Shown one piece after another: positions 27,238 through 37,024 of a stretch of DNA of 56,796 nucleotides. The stretch is taken from contig NZ_LMSP01000003.1 in NCBI RefSeq assembly GCF_001429545.1, forward strand, positions 193,990-250,785, in the 5' to 3' direction. This DNA is from Paenibacillus sp. Soil787. GTDB taxonomy: Bacteria; Bacillota; Bacilli; Paenibacillales; NBRC-103111. The position numbers were made by a program, and so were the translations under genes. Below the pieces are notes generated by a model. The model made no database searches. It worked only from the letters and a program-made list of their open reading frames with translations, and was not told the DNA's origin. Each line of letters begins with the position of its first letter. Positions within the stretch are counted from its first letter, which is position 1.

Positions 27238-28119
27238 CTATCCTTTAATGGCGCCGACCGTAAGTCCCTTAACAAAATACTTTTGCAGGAACGGATACAG
27301 GAAAATAATCGGTCCGATCGTTACAACGGTCGTCGCCAACCTTGTGGTTAAAGTCGGCAGAACGTAATTGGTCAAGTTAACTTTCGAAGCTAACTGAGTT
27401 GCGAATGCGAGGTTGCTATTGATCCGTTGGATTAAAAATTGCAGCGGGAACTTATGCGCATCATCTATATACAACAACGCTTCAAACCACTTATTCCAGA
27501 AGCCGAGTCCATAGAAGAGACCGATTGTTGCAAGAGCAGGCAGCGATATGGGAAGCACGATTTTGAAAAAAATGTAGATGTCGTTGGCACCGTCCATTTT
27601 GGCGGATTCCGCCAGCGATTCGTCAATCGACTTGAAAAAGTTTCGCAGTAGAAACATGTTCCAAGGGCTGACCAGCGCGGGGATAATCAGCACCCAGATG
27701 GAGTCTCTCATGTCTAAATACTTGGAAATCAACAGGTAGCTGGAAACCAATCCACCATTGAACAGCAGCGTAAAGTAAACATAAAAATTGATCCAGTTTT
27801 TATATTTAAGCGCCCTTACAGCTAGCGGATAGGCGAGCGCGCAGGTCACCAGCATCGCAAGAAATGTGCCGACGACGGTAACGAAAATGGTCACGCCGTA
27901 AGCTCTATAAATCGTGCTGTCTTTGAAAATAAGCTTGAAGGCTTCCAACGAGAACTCGCGCGGAAAAATGGAGAACCCGTTTTTGACAATCGAGTCCTCG
28001 GTCGTCAGCGAGTTGCTGATGACCGTTAAAAACGGCATAAGACAATAGATCGCGAACAAGGCCATAAAGACGTAGAAGCACACTTTTAATACGCGATCAC
28101 TGTAACTTTCCTTAATCAT
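27238..28119 (-). CDS. Carbohydrate ABC transporter permease, LplC/YtcP type (locus 2)
   Basis: 293 residues with six membrane helices and the EAA loop (SLAESAKMDGANDIYIFFKI, about 185-205). The C-terminal KYFVKGLTVGAIKG is characteristic of the LplC/MalG class. It starts 24 nt after the partner permease. Its ribosome site is weak (AAGTTGGTG), so it may rely on coupling. Together with the preceding gene it forms the membrane pore of an importer for complex oligosaccharides; the B. subtilis relatives belong to rhamnogalacturonan-type systems. Confidence 0.93.
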   Translation of the reverse strand: MIKESYSDRVLKVCFYVFMALFAIYCLMPFLTVISNSLTTEDSIVKNGFSIFPREFSLEAFKLIFKDSTIYRAYGVTIFVTVVGTFLAMLVTCALAYPLAVRALKYKNWINFYVYFTLLFNGGLVSSYLLISKYLDMRDSIWVLIIPALVSPWNMFLLRNFFKSIDESLAESAKMDGANDIYIFFKIVLPISLPALATIGLFYGLGFWNKWFEALLYIDDAHKFPLQFLIQRINSNLAFATQLASKVNLTNYVLPTLTTRLATTVVTIGPIIFLYPFLQKYFVKGLTVGAIKG

Positions 28120-28143
28120 GGTTGCACCAACTTTCGTTGAATT

Positions 28144-29112
28144 CTAGAAGAGCGCCGAATCTGGGCTGAACTTGCGGGCCAGTTGATTCACGGAGATAAC
28201 AAGAATGAAACCGATGAACGATTGGAAGAAGCCTACGGCCGACGCCATTCCTATGTCCCCCAAATCCACCAAGGCGCGGTAAACGTACGTATCAATGACG
28301 TCCGTTGTTGCATACAGCAATACGTTACGTTGGACTAGTCCGTAAATCATACCGAAATCTCCGTAGAATATGCCGCCTATAGCGAGTATCGTGAGCAGGA
28401 TGACGGTCGGCTTTAGCAGCGGAAGCGTGATGTTCCAAATCTTTTGCCACCTGCTGGCTCCGTCCATAGAGGCGGATTCATAGATCTCCGGGTTAATTGA
28501 TGTGATAGCGGCAAGGTAGATGATCGATCCGAAACCCGCTCCTTGCCAAATTTTGATCAAAACCAGAAGGAATGGCCAAATGGCCGGTTCCGAATAAAAC
28601 CCAATGGATTCGAAGCCGAAATATTCCAGCGTCTTGTTCAACAAGCCGCCGTTGGTAAGCAAAACCGTGACGAAACTAGCGATAACTGTCCAAGAGAGAA
28701 AGCTCGGCAGAATGACGACGGATTGGGTGATACGCTTAAACCATTCGCCTCTTAGCTCCGACAGAATGACGGCAATGCCAACCGAAGTGATAGTTCCGAA
28801 CAGGATGAACAATACATTGAGGTAAAGCGTATTCCAGATGACATGAATCGTTTCACTGGACTGGAAAAAAAATTCGAAATTCTTTAACCCGACAAACTCG
28901 CTTCCCGTTATCCCCTTGATCGCATTAAAGTTTTGGAATGCGATCACGATTCCGCCCATGGGCAAATAAGAAAATACGAAGATTAACAGAATGCCCGGGA
29001 TGGTTAAGAGATACAATAGACCATGTTTGCGGATCTCCTGTATAAATGAACCAGACTTACGTCTAATAGTAATTGGTTCAATTTTTCTTGGAATGATTGT
29101 TGCGTCTTTCAT
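28144..29112 (-). CDS. Carbohydrate ABC transporter permease, LplB/YteP type (locus 2)
   Basis: 322 residues from ATG 29112, with six membrane helices and an EAA loop (EIYESASMDGASRWQKI). A longer frame starts at 29142, but AAGGAGG lies 8 nt before 29112, inside that extension, so the shorter start is chosen. It is separated from the upstream binding-protein gene by a perfect 20-bp hairpin terminator, so it is either read through at reduced level or has its own promoter in 29113-29293. Confidence 0.93.
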   Translation of the reverse strand: MKDATIIPRKIEPITIRRKSGSFIQEIRKHGLLYLLTIPGILLIFVFSYLPMGGIVIAFQNFNAIKGITGSEFVGLKNFEFFFQSSETIHVIWNTLYLNVLFILFGTITSVGIAVILSELRGEWFKRITQSVVILPSFLSWTVIASFVTVLLTNGGLLNKTLEYFGFESIGFYSEPAIWPFLLVLIKIWQGAGFGSIIYLAAITSINPEIYESASMDGASRWQKIWNITLPLLKPTVILLTILAIGGIFYGDFGMIYGLVQRNVLLYATTDVIDTYVYRALVDLGDIGMASAVGFFQSFIGFILVISVNQLARKFSPDSALF

Positions 29113-29293
29113 TAATTTGGCCTCCTTTTTCACGTATACCAATACGAATTTTTGATCTCAAGTAAATCCCTAGCAATTAGAAGTATGATAGTTCGGGTCT
29201 TAACTAAACAGATTAAATTTTGGTGCTGACTTTAATTATGTGTGGTTTACCAACATTAATTTTCATCATAAACATCATTTTGCTGTCATTTAC

Positions 29294-29339
29294 ATGCAAA
29301 AAAGGACATGATCGTTAATGATCATGTCCTTTTTTGCAT
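29294..29339. terminator. Perfect 20-bp hairpin terminator between binding protein and permeases
   Basis: Arms 29294-29313 and 29320-29339 are exact inverted complements with a 6-nt loop. Each arm contains a six-base A or T run, so it terminates in both directions. It lies 11 nt after the stop of the first binding-protein gene and before the permeases. Confidence 0.9.
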
Positions 29340-29349
29340 AGTTTTACAG

Positions 29350-30972
29350 TTATTTCGCGTTTTTATCTAGATATTCTTGGATTTGTCTTTTTAATTCCGC
29401 GCGGATCTGCTCAAGTCCAAGACTTCGCAGCTCTTCATTGATCTTCTTGGCAGCTGCGTCAAAGTCCGCTCCATTTCCGGCCAAACCTGCATGAGCAACT
29501 TCGTTGAAGGCCTCAAATTTGGGTTGAACCTGAACCAACTGCAATTTCACCGCTTCGTTATTGAATATAAAGCCGGCTAGCTTCTTCCTCTTATAGGATT
29601 CCGGCTTTGACGCATAAGCCCATATTTTTTTCACTTCGTCGGGAGCGTCCGTGTTCATCCTGAAATAGTTCAGATTCCAAGTCAATTCATAGCCGGGAAA
29701 TCGGTAATGATCTATTTGCTCAAGCTCTTTATATTGATCGTTGCCTATCGGCTCCCAATGCTTGCCGGCAATACCGTACTGGAACAAGTCATGGTTTTCC
29801 CTGCTTGAAAACAACCAGTCAAAAAAGGCCATCGTACGGTCGATGTTTTTCGAATTGGCCGGTATGACAATGGAGTTGTTGGCGCGGAAATCGGTTTGCA
29901 GACAATTTTTCGCAAAATTTCGAGCGCAGCTAGATAAGATAAAAATCTCCGTTTCTGCATTCGGTAATACTTTCTTCAAGTCTGCCTCTGATTGGGGAGC
30001 CAAGCTTACCGGCAACCATCCGGTCGAAGCCAATTTCCCCGCTTTCCATAAATTATCCATCTTCTGGCTTAATACATCCTTAGGCTGGTACTTGCTCCAC
30101 TCAGCATAACGATAGTAGTTCTCGAACAGCTTCGCTCTCGTGTTATATGGAGCCGGGAATTTCGCCAGTTCCGAGTCTGGATCGCCTACAATCGCAAGCC
30201 CCTCCACTTTCTTGCCATCCGGAGATAGAGATACGAACCAATCGTCGCCGGTCGTCAGGTTCATGGTGAAAACATTCGGATTCTCAAACTCGGTCTCAAG
30301 GAAATCGGAGAAGCCTATCATACCTGAAACGGGGGATAAATCTTTGTCATTCTCCAACACCTTGTCATAAAATTTCTTTAGGTCATCGTAAGACTTGATT
30401 GCCGGAAGCCCGTACTTCTCCCGAAGATCTTTTCGCAAAACGACAACGCTTACGTCTTTTAAAATATCGACAATCGGAATAGAGTAGATGTGCCCGTTGA
30501 TCTTGTTATTTTCCAACAGCTCCTTGGAAAATGCTTTTTTCAGACCGGGGTATTGGTCATTGTTGAAATATGAATCCAGTTGGGCGTATGCCCCTTGATT
30601 GATCATATTATACATAATACCCATCCATGGGGCATCGAATATGAAATCAACAGCTTCGCCGGTCGCCATCTTTAGTTTGACCTTTTGCTTGTGATCGGCT
30701 ATCGTATTCCACTCAATACTTAGTTTTGTATTTAGCTGGTCCTTCGTTTGCTTTTCAAATTCCTCGAGCACGACCGGCAGATCCTTGGGAGCCTCACTAA
30801 ACAGCATCCCCTTCAAGGTTACCGGCGCTGTCTGTGAGGAAGCGGATGAAGCCCCGGGACTGCCGCTCGTGCCCGAATCTGTGGTTTTTTCCCTGCTGCA
30901 CGCTACCAAGGAGCCTAGAATTAAGGGCATTGTCATTCCGACCAATACAGCCCGAATCATTTTTCCATTCAT
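29350..30972 (-). CDS. Extracellular solute-binding lipoprotein, LplA type (locus 2, first copy)
   Basis: 540 residues. Lipobox SLVAC (cysteine about residue 25), a serine-rich tether, then the family-1 binding domain, colinear with the paralogue at 25539-27164 apart from the Ala/Gly insertion there. It starts 15 nt after the AraC regulator gene, so both are probably cotranscribed. A strong terminator directly downstream should make this protein more abundant than the permeases, the normal stoichiometry for importers. Confidence 0.93.
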   Translation of the reverse strand: MNGKMIRAVLVGMTMPLILGSLVACSREKTTDSGTSGSPGASSASSQTAPVTLKGMLFSEAPKDLPVVLEEFEKQTKDQLNTKLSIEWNTIADHKQKVKLKMATGEAVDFIFDAPWMGIMYNMINQGAYAQLDSYFNNDQYPGLKKAFSKELLENNKINGHIYSIPIVDILKDVSVVVLRKDLREKYGLPAIKSYDDLKKFYDKVLENDKDLSPVSGMIGFSDFLETEFENPNVFTMNLTTGDDWFVSLSPDGKKVEGLAIVGDPDSELAKFPAPYNTRAKLFENYYRYAEWSKYQPKDVLSQKMDNLWKAGKLASTGWLPVSLAPQSEADLKKVLPNAETEIFILSSCARNFAKNCLQTDFRANNSIVIPANSKNIDRTMAFFDWLFSSRENHDLFQYGIAGKHWEPIGNDQYKELEQIDHYRFPGYELTWNLNYFRMNTDAPDEVKKIWAYASKPESYKRKKLAGFIFNNEAVKLQLVQVQPKFEAFNEVAHAGLAGNGADFDAAAKKINEELRSLGLEQIRAELKRQIQEYLDKNAK

Positions 30973-30987
30973 CCTTCATTCCCCCTC

Positions 30988-33333
30988 TCATTCGTTATTA
31001 TTTTTTATCCTCCGGTAATGGTCTGGCGTTTTCCCGCAGTATTTTTTGAAAGAGATATAGAAATAATTAACGTTCTCGAATCCGATCAATTCACAGATCT
31101 GGTTGGCCGGAAGATCGGTAGTGACCAGCAATTCTTGTGCTTTCAGGAAACGCTGCTCGGCAATATAGCCGGAGATCGATTGGCCGACTGCTTCTTTAAA
31201 GATTCTCCGCGCATAATTCGTTGAAAGCCCGACTTGTTCGGCCAAAGAATCGGCAGTTAAATTGATATCCGTGAACCTCTCGCGGATAATGGCCAGCATT
31301 TTCTCAACGGCATTACTGTTTTTGCCTGTGGCTTGACGCTCCCGAAGAGCGATAACCTTTTCACATAAATCAACGTACCAGGCTTCGATTTGCTCTATCG
31401 TGTCCCAATTCATAAGGTGAAGCTGCCCGCTGTGAAGCGCCAAATGGACGTCATCCCGCTCCGTATCCGTCATATCCTTAGCCGTTCGAACTGTCATTAC
31501 CAGAAGCTGGTTCAATGCCAGCATCATTTCGTCATAACTGTATCCATGAATAGCCCTGACGAATTCGGAAACATCTTCTTTCAACCGGTCTACATCTCCC
31601 GCTTTCAGCCCATCCATGATCTGCTTTTCCAGCGCCGCGGGATATTCATAAACAGTTGACCCGTCAGATATGTCTTTCCGATAGGAAATCAAACTGTTCG
31701 TCCCGTAAATTAAACGGAAATGGGAAGCATTGTAAGCGGCATTCCACGCGTAAACGATCTGATCCTCATCTTCGACGGGAGGTCCGTAAGCCGCGGTAAC
31801 GGTAATCTTGAGGAATCTTGAAATATGCTGCTGAACTTCTTCCAAAAGTGATTCAATACGAAGCTCATCTTCATAGGTTCCGTCTGGAACATTCACAATG
31901 ATCGCAACCGCATCGTGACCGTCATCCACCGTTTCGTTCCGGAAAACCGAGGCCATCACCTCATACGCGATATTGGCGATGGCATATTTAAAGAGGGAAA
32001 TATCCATATGATCGTATTTCAGCGAAAAGTCCTTATATCCGTCGATTCGAAGGACACAAACGATGAAGTTGTCATTATCGAAGACAATTCCGACTTCCTC
32101 TCCGTTTTTCCCTACGGTCCCCTTCAATAAGTCGCGAAGAAATTGCTGTTTGCGAACATGCATAGATTTCTTTACGTCGCTTTGCAAGGAATCAATTTGG
32201 GTTTCAAATAACGAAAAAGATTCGGTCAGCAGGTCATATTCGTTCATTTGATTCTGTTCCTTCGACTGAATGGAGGTATGTCGAATCCGTTGAATCAACC
32301 GATGAATTGGCGTATAGATCATCTTCGTAAAAAATAAACCTGTCACCCCGACCAGAAGAATGAAAACGCATGTGACCCAAAGAATAAATTTTTTCAAAGC
32401 CGTAACTTCTCCAAGCAGGCCCTCATATTCCGCAACTCCAATAAACGTCCAACCCAATCGATCGGACTTCACGTAGGTGATCAGACTTTTATTATTACCA
32501 ACTTCGTCCACCATGCTTCCGGTATTAGTGGGGTCATGAAGAATTTTATCAATATAGGACTGGCTAGATACGTTTTCGTTAATTAATGCGCTGTCTGGAT
32601 GTGAAATAATCACGCCTTGGTCGTTAATGATCAAAACCTTTCGGAATTCGTTCCGATCACCTCTGCTTACCTGGTCCTGCAACACCTGCTGATCCAGATT
32701 CACAACCATGATACCATCCGGACTACCATCTCTTTTGGTATTTGAATAGATGATGCTAATTAAATTTTTATCGAACTCCGTTCCGGGCAGCTTGAAGTGC
32801 TCCTTGCGCGGGATGAAGATTCCGAGTTTGAACAAATCTTTATTTTGCAGCATTTCTGTCATTCGTTTATCGAAGAAATCAGCGATAGGACTGACAGCCG
32901 TGATCGAAGAAAATACGATACCTGCGTTATAGTTGTAGACATAAATAGATGAAATTAGCGGATTGGAAGCAATCATTCCGTTCAGCTTTTTGTTGATACG
33001 ACCTGTATCTATTGGCGTAAAAGAACGGCCGTACATAGCGTTGAACAACAAATCACCTGTCAAGTTGAATGACAGATCATTATTCAAAAATTCCTCGGAT
33101 ATTTCGTTATATGTGTTTGTCAGCAAAAGATCGGCCGTATTATAGGATTGGTTTACCGCAGATTCGGTATGCTCAAAAATTTGTTTCGTCAAATTTTTGG
33201 AAACTTGATTGACGACCACATACGCGAAAATACCGATAAAGAGCAATCCAATCATCACATAAGACAAAATGATTCTAACGAGGAGATCCCTCTTTTTAAG
33301 GAAATTTCTGAATGCCCCCATACCGATCATCAA
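30988..33333 (-). CDS. Membrane-bound AraC-family regulator with extracellular sensor (YtdP/YesS type)
   Basis: 781 residues. Membrane helices near 15-37 and 307-327 enclose a Cache-type extracellular sensor of about 270 residues. A HAMP-like segment and a long cytoplasmic region follow, ending with a ~95-residue AraC double helix-turn-helix (SLAEQVGLSTNYARRIFKEA ... FENVNYFYISFKKYCGKTPDHY). It has no kinase or receiver domain, so sensing and DNA binding lie in one membrane protein. The annotated first codon is TTG; ATG 33330, 10 nt after GAGGGTG, is at least as likely. Its location directly before the binding-protein gene implies control of locus 2. Confidence 0.93.
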   Translation of the reverse strand: MMIGMGAFRNFLKKRDLLVRIILSYVMIGLLFIGIFAYVVVNQVSKNLTKQIFEHTESAVNQSYNTADLLLTNTYNEISEEFLNNDLSFNLTGDLLFNAMYGRSFTPIDTGRINKKLNGMIASNPLISSIYVYNYNAGIVFSSITAVSPIADFFDKRMTEMLQNKDLFKLGIFIPRKEHFKLPGTEFDKNLISIIYSNTKRDGSPDGIMVVNLDQQVLQDQVSRGDRNEFRKVLIINDQGVIISHPDSALINENVSSQSYIDKILHDPTNTGSMVDEVGNNKSLITYVKSDRLGWTFIGVAEYEGLLGEVTALKKFILWVTCVFILLVGVTGLFFTKMIYTPIHRLIQRIRHTSIQSKEQNQMNEYDLLTESFSLFETQIDSLQSDVKKSMHVRKQQFLRDLLKGTVGKNGEEVGIVFDNDNFIVCVLRIDGYKDFSLKYDHMDISLFKYAIANIAYEVMASVFRNETVDDGHDAVAIIVNVPDGTYEDELRIESLLEEVQQHISRFLKITVTAAYGPPVEDEDQIVYAWNAAYNASHFRLIYGTNSLISYRKDISDGSTVYEYPAALEKQIMDGLKAGDVDRLKEDVSEFVRAIHGYSYDEMMLALNQLLVMTVRTAKDMTDTERDDVHLALHSGQLHLMNWDTIEQIEAWYVDLCEKVIALRERQATGKNSNAVEKMLAIIRERFTDINLTADSLAEQVGLSTNYARRIFKEAVGQSISGYIAEQRFLKAQELLVTTDLPANQICELIGFENVNYFYISFKKYCGKTPDHYRRIKNNNE

Positions 33334-33448
33334 TTCGTTTCACCCTCTTGATTGATTTACAGCTTCGAAACCGTATCAAATATTGTCGAATATATCATAT
33401 CATTACTAATCGGTCGATACTATTGCTCAATTACTTGAAAACAAAATA

Positions 33449-33481
33449 ACCGGAACCCCTTATATATCTTGGAGTCCCGGT
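33449..33481 (-). terminator. Terminator after the locus 3 response regulator
   Basis: ACCGGAACCCC (33449-33459) pairs with GGAGTCCCGGT (33471-33481), with G:U wobbles, and is followed on the minus strand by TATTTTGTTTTC. It isolates locus 3 from the AraC gene of locus 2. Confidence 0.7.
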
Positions 33482-33534
33482 CTTATTAATTTCCTCCGTT
33501 ATCGCACACTGCACGTATTCCGTCAGCCAGAAGA

Positions 33535-35151
33535 TTACTCACTAAGTCTTCGCGCCGACGAACCGCTTCGGTATTCCGATGGCGAGAAGCCTGTGTATTT
33601 CTTAAAGCAGACGCTGAAATATTGGGGATTGCTGAATCCTACCTTATAGGCGATTTCATAGGATTTACAGTCTTCTCTGCTCATCAAATTTAAGGCCATT
33701 TTCATCCGAGTTTTCAGTAAGTAATCGGAGAATAAAGTATTTCCTACCTTCTTAAAAACGGCACTCAAATATCCAGAGCTCACATTCACATGATCCGCCA
33801 CGTCCTGCAGCGACAATTCTTCCTGGGTGTAGTTGCTTTCAATGTATTGAAATGCTTTGTTTAGCAACTGCTTTTGATGACTGTCGCGTCTAGCGCATAT
33901 TTCTGCTATGAGTTCAACAGTGAAATCTCGAATGGTTGCGAATATTTCCTTGGACGTTGTCATGATTTGCAGATTCGCGCAAAAGTGTGTAAATCCACCG
34001 AAACGTTCTTCCATTTGCGGCGTATGAATCCATTCCCAAAACTCCCGATAGAGAAGAAGCGCGATTTCGGTCCCTAATATATGCAGTTGCTGCAAAGGGA
34101 CAAATTTTCTGTCCAGCACTTCTTGTTCCAGCTGATTTATGATAGATAAGGCAGGCTCTTCCATTCCCAACCTCACCTTGACCAGTAGTTCTTTTTCCAA
34201 GCCCTGTACGCTGATTGTCTCGACTTCCGGCTGTAAATTGACATCCTTCGCAATCAGTACCTGATTAGTTCCAGTTATATGACGATATTCGAGCACTGCT
34301 TTCGCTTCCGTATAAGATTGATAGAGGGAAAGCGGTCGTTCGTAAACTGGACCGACCCCCACCGTAATCGTGGTTTTCAAAAACTTTTCCACGTTTTCCC
34401 GAATCTCCTCCATGAGAGCATGAATCTCATGCAACATAGTCATAGGCACATCATACGATCCGAAAAGAAGGACAATTTCCTCTCCGTCATAATGAACAAC
34501 ATAGCATTTGTCCAGGTGCCCAATCATTTCTTCAATTATATTGCCTACGCAAAACTTTAACATTTCTTGTCCGAAGCGGTTGCGGATTTTTGGAGATTGG
34601 TAGTCGTCAATTTTGATAACACTCGTTGCAAAGTGCACAGCCTGTAAATCAATTCCTAGAAATTCGGATTCCTTAGCTAGTTCCGTTTCTTCGAAACGTC
34701 CGGAAATCAAATGTTCCCAGAACAACTGCCGCAGCAGAGGCATGCTTTCGAATATTTGTTTTCGCACTGTCTTTTCCCGACGATATTCAGCGGCTGCCCG
34801 GTTAACGGTATCCAATAAGGTCTCGTTCTCGAAAGGCTTTAAGATATAGTCGAATACTTTCAACTTTAAAGCTTTTTGTGCAAATTCGAACTCCTCGAAG
34901 CTTGTCATGAGAATCACTTTTACATCCGGATATTTAGCTATTAGTCGTTCCGTTAACTCGAGCCCGTCCATATGAGGCATGCGAATATCGGTGATGACGA
35001 TATCAGGTTTCCGACTTTCCGCTAGCATCAGGGCTTCTTTACCAGTTCCTGCTGTTCCAAACAAATCAAACCCGTGGCCTTCCCAATCTATGTTTTTGCT
35101 CAAACCTCTCCGAATGATAACATCGTCGTCCGCAATGATTAGGTTATACAT
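33535..35151 (-). CDS. Response regulator, YesN type (locus 3)
   Basis: 538 residues. The receiver domain has the acidic pair (DDD, 8-10), phospho-acceptor Asp55 (VITDIRMPHMDG) and Lys105 (ILKPF). A ~280-residue linker domain follows, then a C-terminal AraC double helix-turn-helix (LQDVADHVNVSSGYLSAVFKKVG ... VGFSNPQYFSVCFKKYTGFSPSEYR). GAGGGGG lies 9 nt before ATG. It begins 14 nt after the kinase gene, so the pair is cotranscribed as the tail of the transporter operon. Confidence 0.95.
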   Translation of the reverse strand: MYNLIIADDDVIIRRGLSKNIDWEGHGFDLFGTAGTGKEALMLAESRKPDIVITDIRMPHMDGLELTERLIAKYPDVKVILMTSFEEFEFAQKALKLKVFDYILKPFENETLLDTVNRAAAEYRREKTVRKQIFESMPLLRQLFWEHLISGRFEETELAKESEFLGIDLQAVHFATSVIKIDDYQSPKIRNRFGQEMLKFCVGNIIEEMIGHLDKCYVVHYDGEEIVLLFGSYDVPMTMLHEIHALMEEIRENVEKFLKTTITVGVGPVYERPLSLYQSYTEAKAVLEYRHITGTNQVLIAKDVNLQPEVETISVQGLEKELLVKVRLGMEEPALSIINQLEQEVLDRKFVPLQQLHILGTEIALLLYREFWEWIHTPQMEERFGGFTHFCANLQIMTTSKEIFATIRDFTVELIAEICARRDSHQKQLLNKAFQYIESNYTQEELSLQDVADHVNVSSGYLSAVFKKVGNTLFSDYLLKTRMKMALNLMSREDCKSYEIAYKVGFSNPQYFSVCFKKYTGFSPSEYRSGSSARRLSE

Positions 35152-35165
35152 GTCGGTATTCCCCC

Positions 35166-36962
35166 TCAGCCGGTCGGTTGTTCTGGGACCTTGCGAATTT
35201 TGATCGTAACAAGCGTTCCCTTCCCAGGCTCGCTTTCATAATGCAACCCATAATTGTATCCATAATTCATCTGCAGCCGCTTGTGCACGTTGACAACCCC
35301 GAAACCGCCTTTCACCGGACCAGTATCCGATAAACCCGCTCTGAGCTCTGCAATTTTTTCGCTTTCCAATCCAACACCGTTATCTTCCACAAATAGATAA
35401 ATATCTCCATCCGTGCAGTAACCGCTAATTTGAATCCAACCTTGATGCTCGCTCTTCTTGATCCCATGGTAGATGGCATTCTCTACTATGGGCTGTAAAG
35501 TAAGTTTGACAATTGTACATGTTAGAAGCGACGGCTCGACATCGATCTTGTATTGGAAAGCATCTCCATACCTCATCTGCTGGATAAATAAGTATGTTTG
35601 CACTTGTTCCAGCTCTTGGGCAATAGAAATCACTTCTTGACCTTTGCTGATCGAAATGCGGAAGAAGGTAGATAAAGCAGTTATCATCCTTCCTGCTTCT
35701 TTCGCTTCACCCAAATCGCAAAGTTGTTTAATGGAAAATAAGGTGTTATATAAAAAATGCGGTTGAATTTGCGCCTGTAGAAGAGATATTTCAATTTGTC
35801 TTTTCATCTCTTGCTCATCTTTGACCTGCTGGAGAAGCATTTGAATTCGTTCAACCATATCTTTCAATCCGTAGTTTAAAACGGTCATTTCGTTCTGCGG
35901 CCATTCCTTGACGGAGATGTTCAGATTGCCTTCCTCGATCCGATTGACTTGCCTAATCAAATGTTTAATCGGCTTGGAAATGTATCTGGTTAGCAGCGTT
36001 GAGAATAAGATGGCAAACAGTACAGCCCCTGCAATGACCAAAATATTTAAATACTTAATATTGTTCACTTTGCTCAATACTTCTTCTTCCGGAAAAACAG
36101 CGGCGAGTTTCCAGTGATTTGCACCGAGAGTATCATAAATGACGGTCATGTTCGAACCGTACTTACTGCGCATTTCCATTCTGCCGAAGGCGCTCGGCGT
36201 TTCCTGCAAACGCTTTCGAAGTTGTTCGTCATCAAGCTCATACTTTTCGCTCACCGTCTTGAAGCGCATAAGTCCGTCAGGACTTGCCAAAAGTAGGTAT
36301 CCATTATCGCTGATTTTAGGAGAGCTCAATATTTTCTTGAAAAAATCCGCCTTGATATTGACGATAAACACGCCCTTCGGGTCTGTGCGATTTTGCCCGA
36401 CCCACTCGTAAATGCTCGCCACTTTAGAGTCATTTTCGCTGTTATACTGAATATCCCGGTCATGAAGGTTTTTCCAAAAAACAGTGGCTAATGAGCCTTC
36501 CGTACGATTCAAATAAGGCATAACCGTAAAGTGTAGAGGCTTGAATATATGATCCGTTCTCGCTAACGCGATTTTTCCGTTGTTGTACCATAACACAACA
36601 GAATCAACCATATCATAATTATCGTACGAATAGAACTGATTGAGCGACTGGTTCCAGACGATATAATCAATTGGACCCGCGGCAAAGTCGGGGTTGTCGG
36701 AATGGATCAATGACTGCACCAGATCCGTGTTATTGTAGTTGTTATTAAACATGGCGACGACCGCCGACAGCAGAACACCGAGACGGTCGTCCAAATAATT
36801 TTTGGATTGAGATACAGTATCGTTAATATTGGCGTAGGCATTGGATTTTAATTGTTCAGCTGACAGTACATAGGATGTAATGCCGGTTGTGACTACGAAG
36901 AAGATTAATCCGGGAACTAGCCGCCACAGAATTGTTGATTGAATTGAACGCGTTCCTCTCAT
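35166..36962 (-). CDS. Sensor histidine kinase, YesM type (locus 3)
   Basis: 598 residues, the standard size. Helices near 12-33 and 303-325 flank an extracellular Cache-like sensor (about 35-300). A HAMP domain (about 325-380) follows, then His402 in IQPHFLYN, the N-box PIVENAIYHG, G1 DNGVGL and G2 GGFGVVNV. GGAGGG lies 6 nt upstream of ATG. It follows the binding-protein gene by about 60 nt, so sensor and importer are made together and a binding-protein/kinase signalling contact is plausible. Confidence 0.95.
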   Translation of the reverse strand: MRGTRSIQSTILWRLVPGLIFFVVTTGITSYVLSAEQLKSNAYANINDTVSQSKNYLDDRLGVLLSAVVAMFNNNYNNTDLVQSLIHSDNPDFAAGPIDYIVWNQSLNQFYSYDNYDMVDSVVLWYNNGKIALARTDHIFKPLHFTVMPYLNRTEGSLATVFWKNLHDRDIQYNSENDSKVASIYEWVGQNRTDPKGVFIVNIKADFFKKILSSPKISDNGYLLLASPDGLMRFKTVSEKYELDDEQLRKRLQETPSAFGRMEMRSKYGSNMTVIYDTLGANHWKLAAVFPEEEVLSKVNNIKYLNILVIAGAVLFAILFSTLLTRYISKPIKHLIRQVNRIEEGNLNISVKEWPQNEMTVLNYGLKDMVERIQMLLQQVKDEQEMKRQIEISLLQAQIQPHFLYNTLFSIKQLCDLGEAKEAGRMITALSTFFRISISKGQEVISIAQELEQVQTYLFIQQMRYGDAFQYKIDVEPSLLTCTIVKLTLQPIVENAIYHGIKKSEHQGWIQISGYCTDGDIYLFVEDNGVGLESEKIAELRAGLSDTGPVKGGFGVVNVHKRLQMNYGYNYGLHYESEPGKGTLVTIKIRKVPEQPTG

Positions 36963-37024
36963 GCTTATCCCTCCACTGCTATTGTATCACGTTTCCCAGT
37001 TGTAGAGGGGCTGCCTGCGGATTC

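Noticed and set aside
34279..34560. 93-codon plus-strand frame
   Set aside because: Antisense to the locus 3 response regulator; no translation signal.
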